Counted from the stretch's first letter, positions 14,539 through 26,981 are shown. The stretch: 64,000 nucleotides of DNA from Chromohalobacter moromii (GCF_023091865.1 NZ_JAHXDI010000003.1:496001-560000); one strand, 5' to 3'. Numbers and translations: made by a program. The notes: generated from the sequence alone by a model not told the origin.

Positions 14539-15822
14539 TCAGTCGCCGCCGAGCGAGGGGAGGAGCAGCGATATCTGCGGGAACATGATCAAGATGATCG
14601 TTGCCAAGGCCAGGATGGCAATGAATGGCGGCGTGCCGCGAATGACGTCCATGTAAGGGCGCCGGAATACCGCGATGGCGGTAAAGATATCGCAGCCGAA
14701 CGGTGGCGTGGCCGAACCGATGGCCGCCTGCAGGGTGACGATCACGCCCACATGCACCGGGTCCAGCCCGGTGGCCTCGACCAGTGGCTTGAAGATCGGC
14801 ACCAGAATCAGAATGACCACGATCGGGTCGACGAACATGCAGCCCACGAAGAAGGCCGCCGCGATCAGCAGCAGTGCCAGGAACTGGTTGTCGCCGATCC
14901 CCTCGATGATGGGACCGAGGATCTGCTCTGGAACGCCGGCGGTGCCCAGGGTCTGCGAGAACGCCGCGCCGATGGCGACGAGTATGAAGACCACGGCGGT
15001 GATCATGCCGGTGGAGAGTGCCAGGCTACCGAGGTCACGGATCGATACCTGGCGGTAGATGACGACCTCCAGGAGAAAGGCATAGGCCACCGCAACTGCC
15101 GAGGCCTCCACGGCGCTGAAGAAGCCGCCATAGATACCGCCGACCACCAGCACCGGGAATCCCATCGGCAGGATGACTCTGCGTACTGCCTTGAAGCGTT
15201 CCGGCCAGGTGGCGCGTGGCTCAGGCTCGATGCCTTTCAGGCGTGCGCCGATATAGCAGTACACGGCGAACATGGCCAGGATCAGAAGGCCGGGGAGGAT
15301 GCCGGCGAGGAACAAGTCGCCGATCGAGGTTTTCATGACCACGCCGTAGACGATGAAACCGATGCTGGGCGGAATCAGCAGCGCAATATCGCTGGCGTTG
15401 ATGATGAGGGCCAGAGCGAAACTGTCAGGGTATCCCCGCGCCAGAAGCCGCGGACGCATCGGCCCGCCCATGGCGACTACGGTGGCCTGCGTGGAGCCCG
15501 ACACGGCGCCGAACAGGGCGCACGAGGCGGCGGTGGTGATGGGCAAGCCCCCGCGGACATGGCGGGTGAAAACATCGACGACATCGAGCAGGCGGTTGGC
15601 GGTGTGGCCCTTGGTCAGAATGTCGGCGGCGAAGATGAACATGGGCACGGCAGCGAGTACCCAACTGCCAATGCCATTGATCATCCAGCTTACGGCCTGG
15701 TCGGGCCCGAAAAACGTCATGCCGGTGAACATCATGAACAGCGTGCCCGCCGCCAGGGGAACCATCATGGGGAACCCGAGTAGTAGCAGCACCAGCATGA
15801 TCACGGCTAGCCAAGTTAGCAT
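14539..15822 (-). CDS. dctM: TRAP transporter large membrane subunit (DctM)
   Basis: This 427-residue protein has about twelve membrane segments and is the ion-coupled permease of a TRAP system. DctM marks are the early FPMMVPLAAGTLFMM, LAAVPMFIFAADIL, SGSTQATVVAMGGPM (conserved Gly/Ser loop) and ASDIALLIPPSIGFIVYG. It lies 47 bases downstream of dctQ in the same direction and is expected to form a QM membrane complex fed by the binding protein at 13362. Confidence 0.93.
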   Translation of the reverse strand: MLTWLAVIMLVLLLLGFPMMVPLAAGTLFMMFTGMTFFGPDQAVSWMINGIGSWVLAAVPMFIFAADILTKGHTANRLLDVVDVFTRHVRGGLPITTAASCALFGAVSGSTQATVVAMGGPMRPRLLARGYPDSFALALIINASDIALLIPPSIGFIVYGVVMKTSIGDLFLAGILPGLLILAMFAVYCYIGARLKGIEPEPRATWPERFKAVRRVILPMGFPVLVVGGIYGGFFSAVEASAVAVAYAFLLEVVIYRQVSIRDLGSLALSTGMITAVVFILVAIGAAFSQTLGTAGVPEQILGPIIEGIGDNQFLALLLIAAAFFVGCMFVDPIVVILILVPIFKPLVEATGLDPVHVGVIVTLQAAIGSATPPFGCDIFTAIAVFRRPYMDVIRGTPPFIAILALATIILIMFPQISLLLPSLGGD

Positions 15823-15869
15823 TGTTTTACGTCCTCGCGTTGATGGCGGTCGTGTTTCGGAGAGACAAC

Positions 15870-16499
15870 TCAGGCATCGCGACGTGCGTCATTGCCATTG
15901 CCTTCTTCCGCTTCCGGGGGCACTTCGTCGTATTCCTCTTTTTCGTTGAAGGCGCGATAGATATCGTCACTGACCAGGTTACGCACGGCAGTAAGCAGGT
16001 ATTGCACGCCGGCGAGAATGAAGCCGACGGGCAGGGCGAGGTAGACGACCCAGAGCGGAATGTTGAGCGAAGCACTGCTACGACCGCGATCATGAATGGC
16101 CATGACATAGTCGATGGACTTGTCGGCGAAATAGAACATCAATACGGCGGTGCCCAGACAAATCAGAATGAGGAGGGCCTTGCGCCAGCGTCCGCTGAGC
16201 TGGTCATAGATCGCCGACATGCTGATGTGGCGGGCATTGCGAGCTGCATAGCCGACACCGACGAAGGTGATCACCACGATCAGCATCTCGGTCACTTCGT
16301 AGGTCCCGGGGATGCCTTGGTCGAATAGCAGGTTGCCGACGACGTGGCCGCTCATGAGCACGGCCATGGCGAGTACGCCCCCCGCGATGATCACGCGCTC
16401 GATGATGCCTAGGCCATGATCGATAGTTCCCAGTACACGAAGCAAGGCACTGCGTGATTCAGCCTTTTCATCGCTATTGCCAGGCTGTGAAGGTGTCAT
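15870..16499 (-). CDS. dctQ: TRAP transporter small membrane subunit (DctQ)
   Basis: This 209-residue protein has four membrane segments and the DctQ pattern (IDHGLGIIERVIIAGGVLAMAVLMSGHVVGN and FVGVGYAARNARHISMS). The start at 16499 has AAGGA 9 bases upstream; longer in-frame starts lack a ribosome site. The C-terminus is an acidic cytoplasmic tail of about 40 residues. The 212 bases upstream must hold its promoter, but I see no convincing -35/-10 pair. Confidence 0.9.
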   Translation of the reverse strand: MTPSQPGNSDEKAESRSALLRVLGTIDHGLGIIERVIIAGGVLAMAVLMSGHVVGNLLFDQGIPGTYEVTEMLIVVITFVGVGYAARNARHISMSAIYDQLSGRWRKALLILICLGTAVLMFYFADKSIDYVMAIHDRGRSSASLNIPLWVVYLALPVGFILAGVQYLLTAVRNLVSDDIYRAFNEKEEYDEVPPEAEEGNGNDARRDA

Positions 16500-16711
16500 G
16501 TCGTAGAGTCCTTTTTGTGATGGCCGATTCGTCGTGCGAATGGCATGGATCTCGACGTCCGTACCGCGTCGTGAAGGTGTCGCGATCAATCGGACTGGCT
16601 TCTATAAAACCTACAGAGTTTGCGGGGTGAGCGCCACTCGTCAATGGGCGTGTCCGCACATGCGTGATATACGCTTTTCGAGGGTTGAGCTGATTGCGAA
16701 GCGATAGCGTA

Positions 16712-17227
16712 TTATGGATGGTGCGCCGTGTTTTGGGTGGTCAGCGTTGCCAGCGCGGCTTCCTGCGTTGGCTCGTGTATGGTCAAGCAGCGTGTTAGCT
16801 GCATTGTCAGGCTGGCGTCGTCCGCCCGGCGCTTGCGGACGGCATGCAACGTCTCGCTGAGTGCCTGAAACTGGCGCAGTGTTTCGCGTTCGGCGAGTAG
16901 CTCGGCTTCCTTGAGATGATCGCGCAGCGTCGCCACGTCATGTGCATGTCGCGCCCGCGGCTTGAGCATGCGGCGTAGGTAGCGGATCGGCTGTGTGACC
17001 TCGGCTTGCCAGGCACGGATCTCATCCAGCGTGCTGTACGCCTGCTCGGTGGGCACGAGAGCGTGATGATCGAGCCAGCAGCGCCACAACAATTCGCAGA
17101 CATCCGCCCCTGCCGTATCTTGTAGCTGCAAGCAGGCGTCGGCGACCCCGGGGCGCTGGTACAACGCCAAGGCATGATCCCAAAGCGGTGGGTTCCGCAG
17201 GACATCGCACAATTGGGTAGAATGCAT
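16712..17227 (-). CDS. TIGR02444-family conserved protein (DUF2390)
   Basis: A 171-residue, mostly helical soluble protein. The segment PLWDHALALYQRPGVADACLQLQDTAGADVCELLWRCWL matches the TIGR02444/DUF2390 family, found in pseudomonads and relatives and of unknown function. ATG 17227 is chosen; a TTG at 17233 sits closer to the ribosome site (GGAGA) and is possible. It is divergent from the ABC-F gene with 65 bases between the starts, an arrangement also seen in Pseudomonas. Confidence 0.75.
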   Translation of the reverse strand: MHSTQLCDVLRNPPLWDHALALYQRPGVADACLQLQDTAGADVCELLWRCWLDHHALVPTEQAYSTLDEIRAWQAEVTQPIRYLRRMLKPRARHAHDVATLRDHLKEAELLAERETLRQFQALSETLHAVRKRRADDASLTMQLTRCLTIHEPTQEAALATLTTQNTAHHP

Positions 17228-17292
17228 GGGCAATCTCCAGCCGTCCTGGCAGGCATGGCGGCGGAACTCACCGAATCACCACCGGAGCGGGC

Positions 17293-19227
<1,935 letters not shown>

Positions 19228-19264
19228 TACGTGGAGAGTGACGTCTGCCGCCAGCCACCGGCCT

Positions 19265-19702
19265 TTATGTCTCGACGATAAAGGTCACGGGGCCGTCGTT
19301 AAGCAGCGAGACCTGCATGTCGGCGCCGAATTCGCCGGTGGCGACGCGTGACCAAGCCTGCTGCGCTCGCGCCACCAAGTAATCGAATATCGCCTCGCCA
19401 TGGGCGGGTGTCGCGGCGCCATCGAAACCTGGTCGCAAGCCCTTGGCGGTGTTGGCCATGAGGGTGAATTGCGGCACCAGCAGCAAGCCGCCTTCTACCT
19501 GCTGCACGTTGAGGTTCATCTTGCCTGCCTCGTCGCCGAATATGCGCAGCTTGAGCAGTTTATGCAGCATCTTGTCAGCGTGGACCTGGGTATCCTCGGG
19601 CGCCACGCCGATCAAGGCCATTACGCCTTGCTCGATGGCGCCCGTGGTGCGGTCGCCGACATCGACGCTGGCATGGCTGACACGTTGAATGACGGCTCGC
19701 AT
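19265..19702 (-). CDS. dtd: D-aminoacyl-tRNA deacylase
   Basis: This 145-residue enzyme hydrolyses D-amino acids from mischarged tRNAs. It begins [13 protein letters not shown] as the family does and carries the active-site motifs PQFTL (about residue 77) and the Gly-Pro motif in LNDGPVTF near the C-terminus. The usual Ser of SQFTL is Pro here, a tolerated variant. It follows the Usp gene by 27 bases on the same strand. Confidence 0.95.
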   Translation of the reverse strand: MRAVIQRVSHASVDVGDRTTGAIEQGVMALIGVAPEDTQVHADKMLHKLLKLRIFGDEAGKMNLNVQQVEGGLLLVPQFTLMANTAKGLRPGFDGAATPAHGEAIFDYLVARAQQAWSRVATGEFGADMQVSLLNDGPVTFIVET

Positions 19703-19729
19703 GGTGAGGATCCTTGTGGGCGTGGGTGG

Positions 19730-20587
19730 CTACCAGGCCCGGCATACCATCATGTCCACATGCGCTTCGGCAAGCAGTCGTTCGATCAAGGGCGCCGGTT
19801 GATGCCGGCCGAAGAGCGCCAAATCCTGATGGCCGAGTGCTAACAGGTCGGGCGGTTGGCGACGCAGATAATCCATCAGGACCTCGCCGGGATCGCCTTG
19901 TTCGAGGACCAGCTCGAGCTCCGGTACATCGCCCACTTCTTCCATGAGTTTGTCGATTTCCGCTTCCAAGCGGATGCGCCGTGCGGCGAGTTCACGCTCG
20001 CGCCAGCGGGCATAGCCGCTGTCGGAGCCCATTTCATCGTCGCCGGGTAAGTGCCAGGCATGCAGCAGAGTCAGGCGTGCCTGTGGGAAGTGGGTCAGGA
20101 CGTCGCGCAAGGTATGGCGGCTGGCCAACGAAAAATCCACCGGCACCAGCACGTCTTGCCACGCCTGCTCGGGGCTGTGGCTCACGGTGAGTACCGGGCA
20201 CGGCGCGCGGCTCAGCACGCGGGCCAGGGTCGTGCCGCCGACCAGTGCGTGTTGGCCGCGTTTACGGTGGGTACCGAGCACGATCATAGTGGCATCGCGA
20301 TCATGCGCTTCGCGAATTATCTCGGCATAGGGTGCCCCGGTGACCGTCTGTATCAAGGTTTCAGGTGCGGTAAGCGCATAATCCTCGCGAATGTCGGTCA
20401 ACTGACGCTCGAGCTCGTGGACGACGCCGGCCTCCAGATCGTGCAGCGCCTGATGCGGCAGATAGGGATCGAGGACGTGGAGGATGTCCAGGCGGCAGCC
20501 ACTGGCATGAGCCAGTTTCACGGCACGTGCGAAAGCGGCACGGTTTTCGGCGGACAGGTCGCAAGCCAGCAATAAGGTCTGAGGCAT
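19730..20587 (-). CDS. universal stress protein with two tandem Usp domains
   Basis: A 285-residue soluble protein made of two UspA-like domains (about residues 1-145 and 150-285). The first has LLACDLSAENRAAFARAVKLAHASGCRLDILHVLDP and the nucleotide-loop region LGTHRKRGQHALVGGTTLARVLSRAPCPVLTV. The second has DVLVPVDFSLASRHTL but a weaker ATP loop (ALGHQDLALFGR). Tandem Usps occur in stress responses; the target is unknown. It heads a leftward pair with dtd. Confidence 0.88.
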   Translation of the reverse strand: MPQTLLLACDLSAENRAAFARAVKLAHASGCRLDILHVLDPYLPHQALHDLEAGVVHELERQLTDIREDYALTAPETLIQTVTGAPYAEIIREAHDRDATMIVLGTHRKRGQHALVGGTTLARVLSRAPCPVLTVSHSPEQAWQDVLVPVDFSLASRHTLRDVLTHFPQARLTLLHAWHLPGDDEMGSDSGYARWRERELAARRIRLEAEIDKLMEEVGDVPELELVLEQGDPGEVLMDYLRRQPPDLLALGHQDLALFGRHQPAPLIERLLAEAHVDMMVCRAW

Positions 20588-20777
20588 GATACGTCCCTCC
20601 TACGAGAAGGCGGCGTGCGAATGCAGGCGACACCGCGCTGACGTCGAGCCGGATGGTCGTGACCGCGACGCCATGGGGGCATTGCGGTGAAGCAAAGCAT
20701 GGTTGCCCTCGGCGCTCTCTGCAAGTACGGGCTGCAAGTACGGGGTGACGATAAGCGCAGCGTACGCCTATGCGCTC

Positions 20778-21611
20778 TCACCACCAGGCGTGAAAATGAT
20801 GCACCGGTCCCCGTCCCTGGCCGACATCGAGATGCACGCTGGCATCCAGCGCGGTATGCAGCCAGCGTTTGGCGTCGCCGATGGCCGCGTGGATATCGGC
20901 GTGGGCGCTGGCCTCGGCAGGCAGGCGGGCGAGATAGGCGGTCACCGCCGAGGACAGCGCACAACCGGTGCCATGTAGGTTCTGGGTAGCGATGCGCGGT
21001 GCCTCGAGCCATTCTACACCCTGCGGTGTCGCGAGCAGGTCGGGGCAGTGCTCGCCGCTGAGATGCCCGCCCTTGAGCACCACATACGGGGCGCCGAGAC
21101 GCGCCAGTTCGGGCAGTAATGTGGCCATCGCCTGGGTGGAGCGTGGGGTGTCGGTGCCCAGTAGCACGGCAGCCTCCGGCAGATTGGGCGTGATCACGTC
21201 GGCCAGGGGAACCAGGACGTCACGCACCGCGCGAATGCCGGCATGATCGACCAGGATGTCACCGCTCTTGGCGACCATCACCGGATCGAGCACGATCCAG
21301 CGTGGCCGATAGCGGGTCAGGGCGTCGCGAATCGTCGTGGCGACGTCCATGCTGGCCACCATGCCGATCTTGACCGCGTCGATGCGCACATCGCCGAGCA
21401 GATTGTCGAGTTGTTCGGCGATCATCTCGGCGGGGACCGGGTGCACGGCACGTACGCCTTGTGTGTTTTGGGCGATGACCGCCGTGATGACGTTGGTGGC
21501 GTAGGTGCCCAACGCTGAAAACGTCTTGATATCCCCCTGTAGCCCGGCGCCACCCGAAGGATCGGAGCCGGCGATGGTGAGGACATTGGGTGGTGTCTGA
21601 GGGGTGGACAT
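20778..21611 (-). CDS. thiD: ThiD hydroxymethylpyrimidine (phosphate) kinase
   Basis: This 277-residue enzyme phosphorylates HMP and HMP-P for thiamine synthesis. It has the ribokinase-like features of ThiD: NVLTIAGSDPSGGAGLQGDIKTFSALGTYA at the start, VLDPVMVAKSGDILVD in the middle and the C-terminal anion hole GTGCALSSAVTAYLA. It stands apart from thiS-thiG. The 190 bases to its left, before the Usp gene, hold nothing I can assign. Confidence 0.95.
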   Translation of the reverse strand: MSTPQTPPNVLTIAGSDPSGGAGLQGDIKTFSALGTYATNVITAVIAQNTQGVRAVHPVPAEMIAEQLDNLLGDVRIDAVKIGMVASMDVATTIRDALTRYRPRWIVLDPVMVAKSGDILVDHAGIRAVRDVLVPLADVITPNLPEAAVLLGTDTPRSTQAMATLLPELARLGAPYVVLKGGHLSGEHCPDLLATPQGVEWLEAPRIATQNLHGTGCALSSAVTAYLARLPAEASAHADIHAAIGDAKRWLHTALDASVHLDVGQGRGPVHHFHAWW

Positions 21612-21888
21612 GGACTAACCTTCAGTATTCTGGCGTGGTGCGTAGGATACCGGCAAAGCGTTCGGTGAGCAGAGCATGGGGTGCGGCAACTTGGGATGTG
21701 CCTGGGTAACTTAGACTTTCGTTGACGCCTGGCGAGAGGTGAGACTACCCCGTAGGACCCTGTTCAATTAAAACAGTCTTTATTGAATAACGCTTCCGAC
21801 GTAAGTGATGACTTACGGACTAAGTCCGGCGAGTGGTGATCATGGTGCTCGACATGGCGTTAACTTACTAACTTTATCGTGGGTCTTC

Positions 21889-21917
21889 CTGACAGGCGCT
21901 GCTAAATCCCCTAGAAT
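21889..21917 (+). promoter_or_regulatory. predicted promoter of the nuo operon
   Basis: CTGACA (21889-21894), a 17-base spacer and TAGAAT (21912-21917) each match five of six consensus bases, the best sigma-70-type signal in the 424-base gap before nuoA. Start would be near 21924, giving a leader of about 112 bases. Farther upstream are two small hairpins (CGTAAGT/ACTTACG and GGAC/GTCC near 21800-21828) and no gene. Confidence 0.6.
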
Positions 21918-21957
21918 CGTAGGGACTCGCCACACGCTGGCAACGTGAATGGCGCTA

Positions 21958-22015
21958 CGAGGTGCGCGCACCTCGATGATAACGAATATTGGGATAGCGC
22001 CCTACCGCGCTATCC
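21958..22015 (+). promoter_or_regulatory. two stem-loops in the nuoA leader
   Basis: CGAGGTGCGCGCACCTCG (21958-21975) is an 18-base perfect palindrome. It is followed by GGATAGCGC (21992-22000), a 6-base loop and GCGCTATCC (22007-22015), ending 9 bases before the GAGG ribosome site of nuoA. The first could be a protein-binding operator or an RNA hairpin; the second would sit right beside the ribosome-binding region. Confidence 0.5.
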
Positions 22016-22035
22016 GCTGCTTGTGAGGCATGGCA

Positions 22036-22455
22036 ATGACCGATGAGGCAACCGCGCTGATCGCTGAATATTGGGCCGTGGGGCTATTCATAATAGCCGT
22101 GTTCACGTTATGTGCCTTGATGATCGGTGCCGCGAGTCTGCTCGGTGGTCGTAGCCGTGGTCGTAGCAAGTCCCTCCCCTTCGAATCTGGCATTGTCGGT
22201 ACAGGCAATGTCCGCCAACGCTTTTCCGTCAAGTTCTATCTGGTTGCGATGCTGTTCGTGATCTTCGATATCGAAGCCGTGTTCCTGTTCGCTTGGGCCG
22301 TATCGGTCCGCGAGGTGGGCTGGGAAGGCTTCGCGGGTGCCGCCGTCTTCATTTTCATCCTGTTGGCGGGGTTGATCTACGATAGTCGTGTCGGTGCCCT
22401 GGAGTGGGCGCCACGCAAGCGCGGTCAATCGCCCGATATCGTGACGGATCGATGA
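22036..22455 (+). CDS. nuoA: NuoA, NADH dehydrogenase I subunit A
   Basis: A 139-residue inner-membrane subunit of complex I with three membrane segments and the conserved loop [40 protein letters not shown] 22036 is preferred to ATG 22030 because the GAGG ribosome site (22025-22028) would be only one base from the earlier start. It opens the 13-gene nuo operon, which codes for the proton-pumping NADH:ubiquinone oxidoreductase. Confidence 0.95.
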   Translation: MTDEATALIAEYWAVGLFIIAVFTLCALMIGAASLLGGRSRGRSKSLPFESGIVGTGNVRQRFSVKFYLVAMLFVIFDIEAVFLFAWAVSVREVGWEGFAGAAVFIFILLAGLIYDSRVGALEWAPRKRGQSPDIVTDR

Positions 22456-22545
22456 GCGTACCGCCCTAGAGGCGGTGTTGAGCCGGCGCCGACCGGCATA
22501 GCGCCAGATACCCGAATTTTCTTTTTCAGAGCTTCGAGGCGCATC

Positions 22546-23226
22546 ATGCAATATACCCTGACGCGAGCGGATAGTGAGCCAGCGCCGGGTAGCGCAAGCT
22601 ATCCGCTGGACAAGCGCGAAACCACCGATGACCCGATGAAGGAGCAGGTTCACCGCAACGTCTTCACCGGCAAGCTGGAAGATGTACTGAACGATAGTGT
22701 CAACTGGGGGCGCAAACATTCCCTGTGGCCATACAACTTCGGTCTCTCCTGCTGCTATGTGGAAATGACTACGGCCTTCACCGCGCCGCATGATGTGGCG
22801 CGTTTCGGGGCTGAGGTCATCCGCGCTTCCCCGCGTCAGGCCGACTTCATGGTCATTGCTGGCACTTGCTTCATCAAGATGGCGCCGGTCATCCAGCAGC
22901 TCTACGATCAGATGCTCGAACCCAAGTGGGTGATCTCGATGGGCTCCTGTGCCAATTCCGGGGGCATGTACGACATCTACTCAGTGGTGCAGGGCGTCGA
23001 CAAGTTTCTCCCGGTGGACGTCTACGTGCCTGGCTGCCCGCCGCGTCCCGAGGCGTTTCTACAAGGGTTGCAACTGCTTCAGGACTCCATTCAGCAAGAA
23101 CGTCGTCCGCTCTCCTGGGTGGTTGGCGATCAGGGGGTATATCGCGCCGAGATGCCCTCGCAACGTGAGGCGAATCGCGATCGGCGTATTGCCGTGACGG
23201 AACTGCGCTCCCCGGACGAGGTGTAG
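22546..23226 (+). CDS. nuoB: NuoB, complex I Fe-S subunit (cluster N2)
   Basis: This 226-residue protein is the N2-cluster subunit at the quinone site. The ligands are visible as adjacent cysteines in LSCCYVEM, the cysteine in GTCFIKMAP region and CPP in [27 protein letters not shown] is typical. An N-terminal extension of about 30 polar residues precedes the core. It lies 90 bases after nuoA. Confidence 0.97.
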   Translation: MQYTLTRADSEPAPGSASYPLDKRETTDDPMKEQVHRNVFTGKLEDVLNDSVNWGRKHSLWPYNFGLSCCYVEMTTAFTAPHDVARFGAEVIRASPRQADFMVIAGTCFIKMAPVIQQLYDQMLEPKWVISMGSCANSGGMYDIYSVVQGVDKFLPVDVYVPGCPPRPEAFLQGLQLLQDSIQQERRPLSWVVGDQGVYRAEMPSQREANRDRRIAVTELRSPDEV

Positions 23227-23294
23227 GCTCTGTGTCGGATGCCGTCGCCTGTTATTCGAAGTCGATCCACCTTGCCGGGGAATGAAAACCGATC

Positions 23295-25073
23295 ATGAGC
23301 GCAGTCCAATCGCCATACGCCAATCACTCGCACGCCGATGACCCGGTGGTCCAGGCGTTATTCGCGCGCTTCGGAAACCACGTGTTCGTCGAACAATCGA
23401 CGTACACCGGCATGCCGGTCTTGTGGCTCGACCGCGAGCACCTGCTCGAGGTGCTCGGTTTCCTGCGGGACATGCCCGAGCCCTTCGAGATGCTCTTCGA
23501 TCTGAATGCCATCGACGAGCGTCTGCGTAGCCATCGCGCGGATTTGCCCCCTGCGGATTTCACGGTCTTTTATCAGTTGATGTCGGTGTCGCGAAACCGA
23601 GATCTCATGCTCAAGGTGGCGCTGTCCGAGCGCGATCTCGAGGTGCCCAGCGTCGCTGGCCTCTACCCCAATGCCAACTGGTACGAGCGCGAAGTCTGGG
23701 ACATGTTCGGCATCGACTTCCGTGGGCACCCGCATCTGACGCGTCTGCTGATGCCGCCGACCTGGCACGGGCATCCGCTGCGCAAGGATTATCCGGCGCG
23801 CGCCACCGAGTTCGACCCTTATACACTGACCGTGGAAGGCCAGGACACCGAGCAGGAAGCGCTGCGTTTCGATCCTGAATCCTGGGGCATGAAGCGCAAG
23901 GACGAGAACACGGACTACATGTTTCTCAACCTGGGGCCCAACCACCCCTCCGCGCATGGTGCCTTCCGCATTGTCCTGCAGCTCGACGGTGAGGTCGTGG
24001 TCGATTGCGTCCCCGATATCGGCTACCACCATCGCGGCGCCGAGAAGATGGCCGAGCGCCAGTCTTGGCACAGCTACATACCCTATACCGATCGTATCGA
24101 CTATACCGGCGGGGTAATGAACAACCTGCCGTATGTGATGGCGGTGGAAAAGCTGGCGGGTATTCAGGTCACCGATCGCGCCAAGACCATTCGTGTGATG
24201 ATGGCGGAAATGTTCCGCATCAACAGCCACTTGCTGTTCCTGGGAACCTATCTGCAGGACCTTGGGGCGATGACGCCGGTATTCTTCACCTTCACCGATC
24301 GTCAGAAAGCCTATGAGGTCATCGAGGGCATCACCGGTTTTCGAATGCACCCGGCGTGGTACCGGATCGGCGGCACCGCGCATGATCTGCCCAATGGTTG
24401 GGACAAGCTGGTTCAGGGTTTTCTCGACTGGATGCCCAAGCGACTCGTCGAATACGAGCGCGCCATGATGGAAAACGCCGTCATTCGCGAGCGCACCAAA
24501 CAGGTGGCTGCCTTCACTACCCGTGAGGCGCTCGAATGGGGGGTTACCGGGCCCAATCTGCGTGCCACCGGCTGCGACTTCGACCTACGCAAGAAGCGCC
24601 CTTATTCCGGCTACGAGAACTTCGATTTCGAGGTGCCGTTGGGTGCCAATGGCGATGCCTTCGATCGGGGCCAACTGCGCATCGACGAGATGCGTCAGAG
24701 TCTGCGCATCATCCAGCAATGTGTAGATCATATGCCGGCCGGCGACTACAAGGCCGATCATCCGCTGACCACGCCGCCGCCGCGCGAGAAGATGCTCCAG
24801 CACATCGAGACCCTGATCACGCACTTCCTGCAGGTCTCCTGGGGCCCCGTGCTCAAGCCTAACGAGTCGCTGTCGATGATCGAGGCGACCAAAGGTATCA
24901 ATAGTTATTACCTGACCTCGGATGGCAACACCATGAGTTATCGCACGCGCATCCGCACGCCCAGTTTTCCGCATCTGCAGCAGATCCCCGCGGCGGTGCG
25001 CGGTGCTTTGGTGCCCGATTTGATCGCCCATCTGGGGAGTATCGATTTCGTGATGGCCGACGTGGACCGCTGA
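23295..25073 (+). CDS. nuoC: NuoCD fusion, complex I peripheral-arm subunits C and D
   Basis: A 592-residue fusion. The NuoC (30 kDa) part covers about residues 1-190 ([24 protein letters not shown]) and the NuoD (49 kDa) part about 200-592 ([36 protein letters not shown]-terminal DFVMADVDR). Fusion of the two, sometimes called nuoCD, is usual in enterobacteria, Pseudomonas and relatives. NuoD forms much of the quinone pocket with NuoB. Confidence 0.97.
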   Translation: MSAVQSPYANHSHADDPVVQALFARFGNHVFVEQSTYTGMPVLWLDREHLLEVLGFLRDMPEPFEMLFDLNAIDERLRSHRADLPPADFTVFYQLMSVSRNRDLMLKVALSERDLEVPSVAGLYPNANWYEREVWDMFGIDFRGHPHLTRLLMPPTWHGHPLRKDYPARATEFDPYTLTVEGQDTEQEALRFDPESWGMKRKDENTDYMFLNLGPNHPSAHGAFRIVLQLDGEVVVDCVPDIGYHHRGAEKMAERQSWHSYIPYTDRIDYTGGVMNNLPYVMAVEKLAGIQVTDRAKTIRVMMAEMFRINSHLLFLGTYLQDLGAMTPVFFTFTDRQKAYEVIEGITGFRMHPAWYRIGGTAHDLPNGWDKLVQGFLDWMPKRLVEYERAMMENAVIRERTKQVAAFTTREALEWGVTGPNLRATGCDFDLRKKRPYSGYENFDFEVPLGANGDAFDRGQLRIDEMRQSLRIIQQCVDHMPAGDYKADHPLTTPPPREKMLQHIETLITHFLQVSWGPVLKPNESLSMIEATKGINSYYLTSDGNTMSYRTRIRTPSFPHLQQIPAAVRGALVPDLIAHLGSIDFVMADVDR

Positions 25074-25074
25074 C

Positions 25075-25590
25075 ATGACACACGCTTCGACTTCTACCTC
25101 CGTGCCCATCGCCACCGACGGTTTCGTGCTGCACGACGAGGACCGGGCGGCCATCGCCAATGAGCGCGACCACTACCCGCATCCGCAGGCAGCGAGCATC
25201 GAGGCGCTCAAGATCGTTCAGAAACGCCATGGTTGGGTGCCGGACGCGGCTATCGAGGCCATCGCGCGTGAACTCGGTGTGCCGCCGGCGAGCGTTGAGG
25301 GCGTGGCGACGTTCTATAGCTTGATCTTCCGCCAGCCGGTGGGACGCCACGTGATCCTGATATGTGACAGCAGCTCGTGCTTTCTCACCGATTACGAAGC
25401 CCTGCGTGATGCCTTCTTCGCGCATCTCGGCATCGGCTTCGGGCAGACCACGCCGGATGGTCGGTTCACGTTGCTGCCAGTGTGTTGTCTCGGCGCCTGT
25501 GACCGTGGTCCGGCGTTGATGATCGGTGACGATACCTACGGGCCGGTGACGCCCGAGGAGATCCCCTCGCTGCTGGAGGCGTACGCATGA
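25075..25590 (+). CDS. nuoE: NuoE, complex I 24-kDa subunit
   Basis: A 171-residue thioredoxin-fold subunit carrying the [2Fe-2S] cluster N1a; the four ligands lie in ICDSSSC and CCLGACD. N-terminal helices precede ([24 protein letters not shown]). ATG follows the nuoCD stop by one base, indicating translational coupling. Confidence 0.96.
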   Translation: MTHASTSTSVPIATDGFVLHDEDRAAIANERDHYPHPQAASIEALKIVQKRHGWVPDAAIEAIARELGVPPASVEGVATFYSLIFRQPVGRHVILICDSSSCFLTDYEALRDAFFAHLGIGFGQTTPDGRFTLLPVCCLGACDRGPALMIGDDTYGPVTPEEIPSLLEAYA

Positions 25591-25606
25591 ACTGGGAGAA
25601 CGAGGC

Positions 25607-26947
25607 ATGAGCCGAATTCTGCAAGACCGCGACGAACGCCGCCCTGAAACGCATCCGCTGACCTTCCGGCTCAACGACGACGGCACGCCGGTGATGCTCG
25701 ATGACTATCGCGAGCAGCAGGGCTACGCCAGCGTCGAGCGGGCCTTTCGCGATCTGACCTCGAAGACGCTGATCGATGAGCTCAAGACCGCCAATCTGCG
25801 CGGACGCGGTGGCGGCGGGTTCTCCGCCGGGCTCAAGTGGAGCCTGACCATGCAGGGTGAGGGCATCCCGCGCGGTTATATCGTCTGCAACGCCGACGAA
25901 ATGGAGCCCGGCACCTTCAAGGATCGCCTGTTGCTCGAGCAGCAGCCGCATCTGCTCATCGAGGGCATGATCCTGGCCGGCTTCGCCAACAATGCCTACC
26001 AGGGCTATATCTTCATGCGCGGCGAATACGTCGACGCCGCGCGTACGGTGCAACGCGCCCTGGACGAGGCCCGTGCCGCCGGCTGGCTGGGCCGTGACGT
26101 GGCCGGTAGCGGTTGGGATTTCGATATCGCCCTGCATACGGGCGCCGGGCGCTATATCTGCGGCGAGGAAACCGCGCTGATCAACTCGCTGGAGGGCAAA
26201 CGCGCCAACCCTCGGGCCAAGCCGCCCTTTCCCGGGCAAAGCGGCGCCTGGGGCAAGCCCACCGTGGTCAATAACGTCGAGACGCTGTGCAACGTGCCGT
26301 CCGTCGTGCTGCACGGTGCCAATTGGTATCAAGGCTTGTCTCAGGGCAAGAGCAGCGATGGCGGCACCAAGCTGTACGGCGTCTCCGGCAAGGTCAAGCG
26401 GCCCGGCCTGTGGGAGTTGCCGATGGGCACCACGGGCAACGAGCTGATGGAGCGCGCCGGCGGCATGCGCGATGGCCATACGCTCAAGACCTGGCTACCC
26501 GGTGGCGGGAGTACCGGCTTTCTGCTGCCCGAGCATCTCGAGTTGGCGCTGGATTTCGACACCATCGGCAATGCCGGTAGCCGTCTGGGCACCGGGCTCA
26601 TCGCGGTGGTGGCCGACGATCAAAGCGTGGTATCGCTGGCGCGCAACCTGGAAGAATTCTTCTCCCGCGAGTCTTGCGGCTGGTGCACGCCGTGCCGCGA
26701 TGGCCTGCCGTGGAGCGTCAAGCTCCTGCAGGCGCTGGAAGCCGGCGAGGGCGAGCGCGGCGATATCGACTTGCTGGAATCGCTGGCGGTGGACCTGGGG
26801 CCGGGACGGACTTTCTGCGCGCATGCGCCAGGCGCGGCCATGCCAATGGCGTCGGCGATTCACTATTTCCGCGATGAATTCGAGCGTGGTGTCACGCGTG
26901 GCCAGGGCAAGGCGCATGCCGACCCGATCCCGGTGGGTAGCGTATGA
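25607..26947 (+). CDS. nuoF: NuoF, NADH-binding subunit of complex I
   Basis: This 446-residue subunit binds NADH and FMN and carries [4Fe-4S] cluster N3. Visible are the glycine-rich NADH loop ([15 protein letters not shown]), the FMN segment ([17 protein letters not shown]) and the cluster motif [11 protein letters not shown] with a fourth cysteine in FCAHAPGA. It starts 16 bases after nuoE and works with NuoE and NuoG as the NADH-dehydrogenase module. Confidence 0.97.
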   Translation: MSRILQDRDERRPETHPLTFRLNDDGTPVMLDDYREQQGYASVERAFRDLTSKTLIDELKTANLRGRGGGGFSAGLKWSLTMQGEGIPRGYIVCNADEMEPGTFKDRLLLEQQPHLLIEGMILAGFANNAYQGYIFMRGEYVDAARTVQRALDEARAAGWLGRDVAGSGWDFDIALHTGAGRYICGEETALINSLEGKRANPRAKPPFPGQSGAWGKPTVVNNVETLCNVPSVVLHGANWYQGLSQGKSSDGGTKLYGVSGKVKRPGLWELPMGTTGNELMERAGGMRDGHTLKTWLPGGGSTGFLLPEHLELALDFDTIGNAGSRLGTGLIAVVADDQSVVSLARNLEEFFSRESCGWCTPCRDGLPWSVKLLQALEAGEGERGDIDLLESLAVDLGPGRTFCAHAPGAAMPMASAIHYFRDEFERGVTRGQGKAHADPIPVGSV

Positions 26948-26981
26948 ACGACGTGACGATGACGACGGGCGAGGAGCGATA

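Noticed and set aside
14461-15783. 440-codon open frame on the plus strand
   Set aside because: It lies antisense to dctM, starts inside the terminator region and reads as Arg/Glu/Gln/His-rich noise; dctM on the other strand matches a known family over its full length.
26472-26981. N-terminal extension of nuoG by 170 codons
   Set aside because: It overlaps nuoF out of frame and is Arg/Trp-rich; the true start at 26982 has a ribosome site and matches NuoG.
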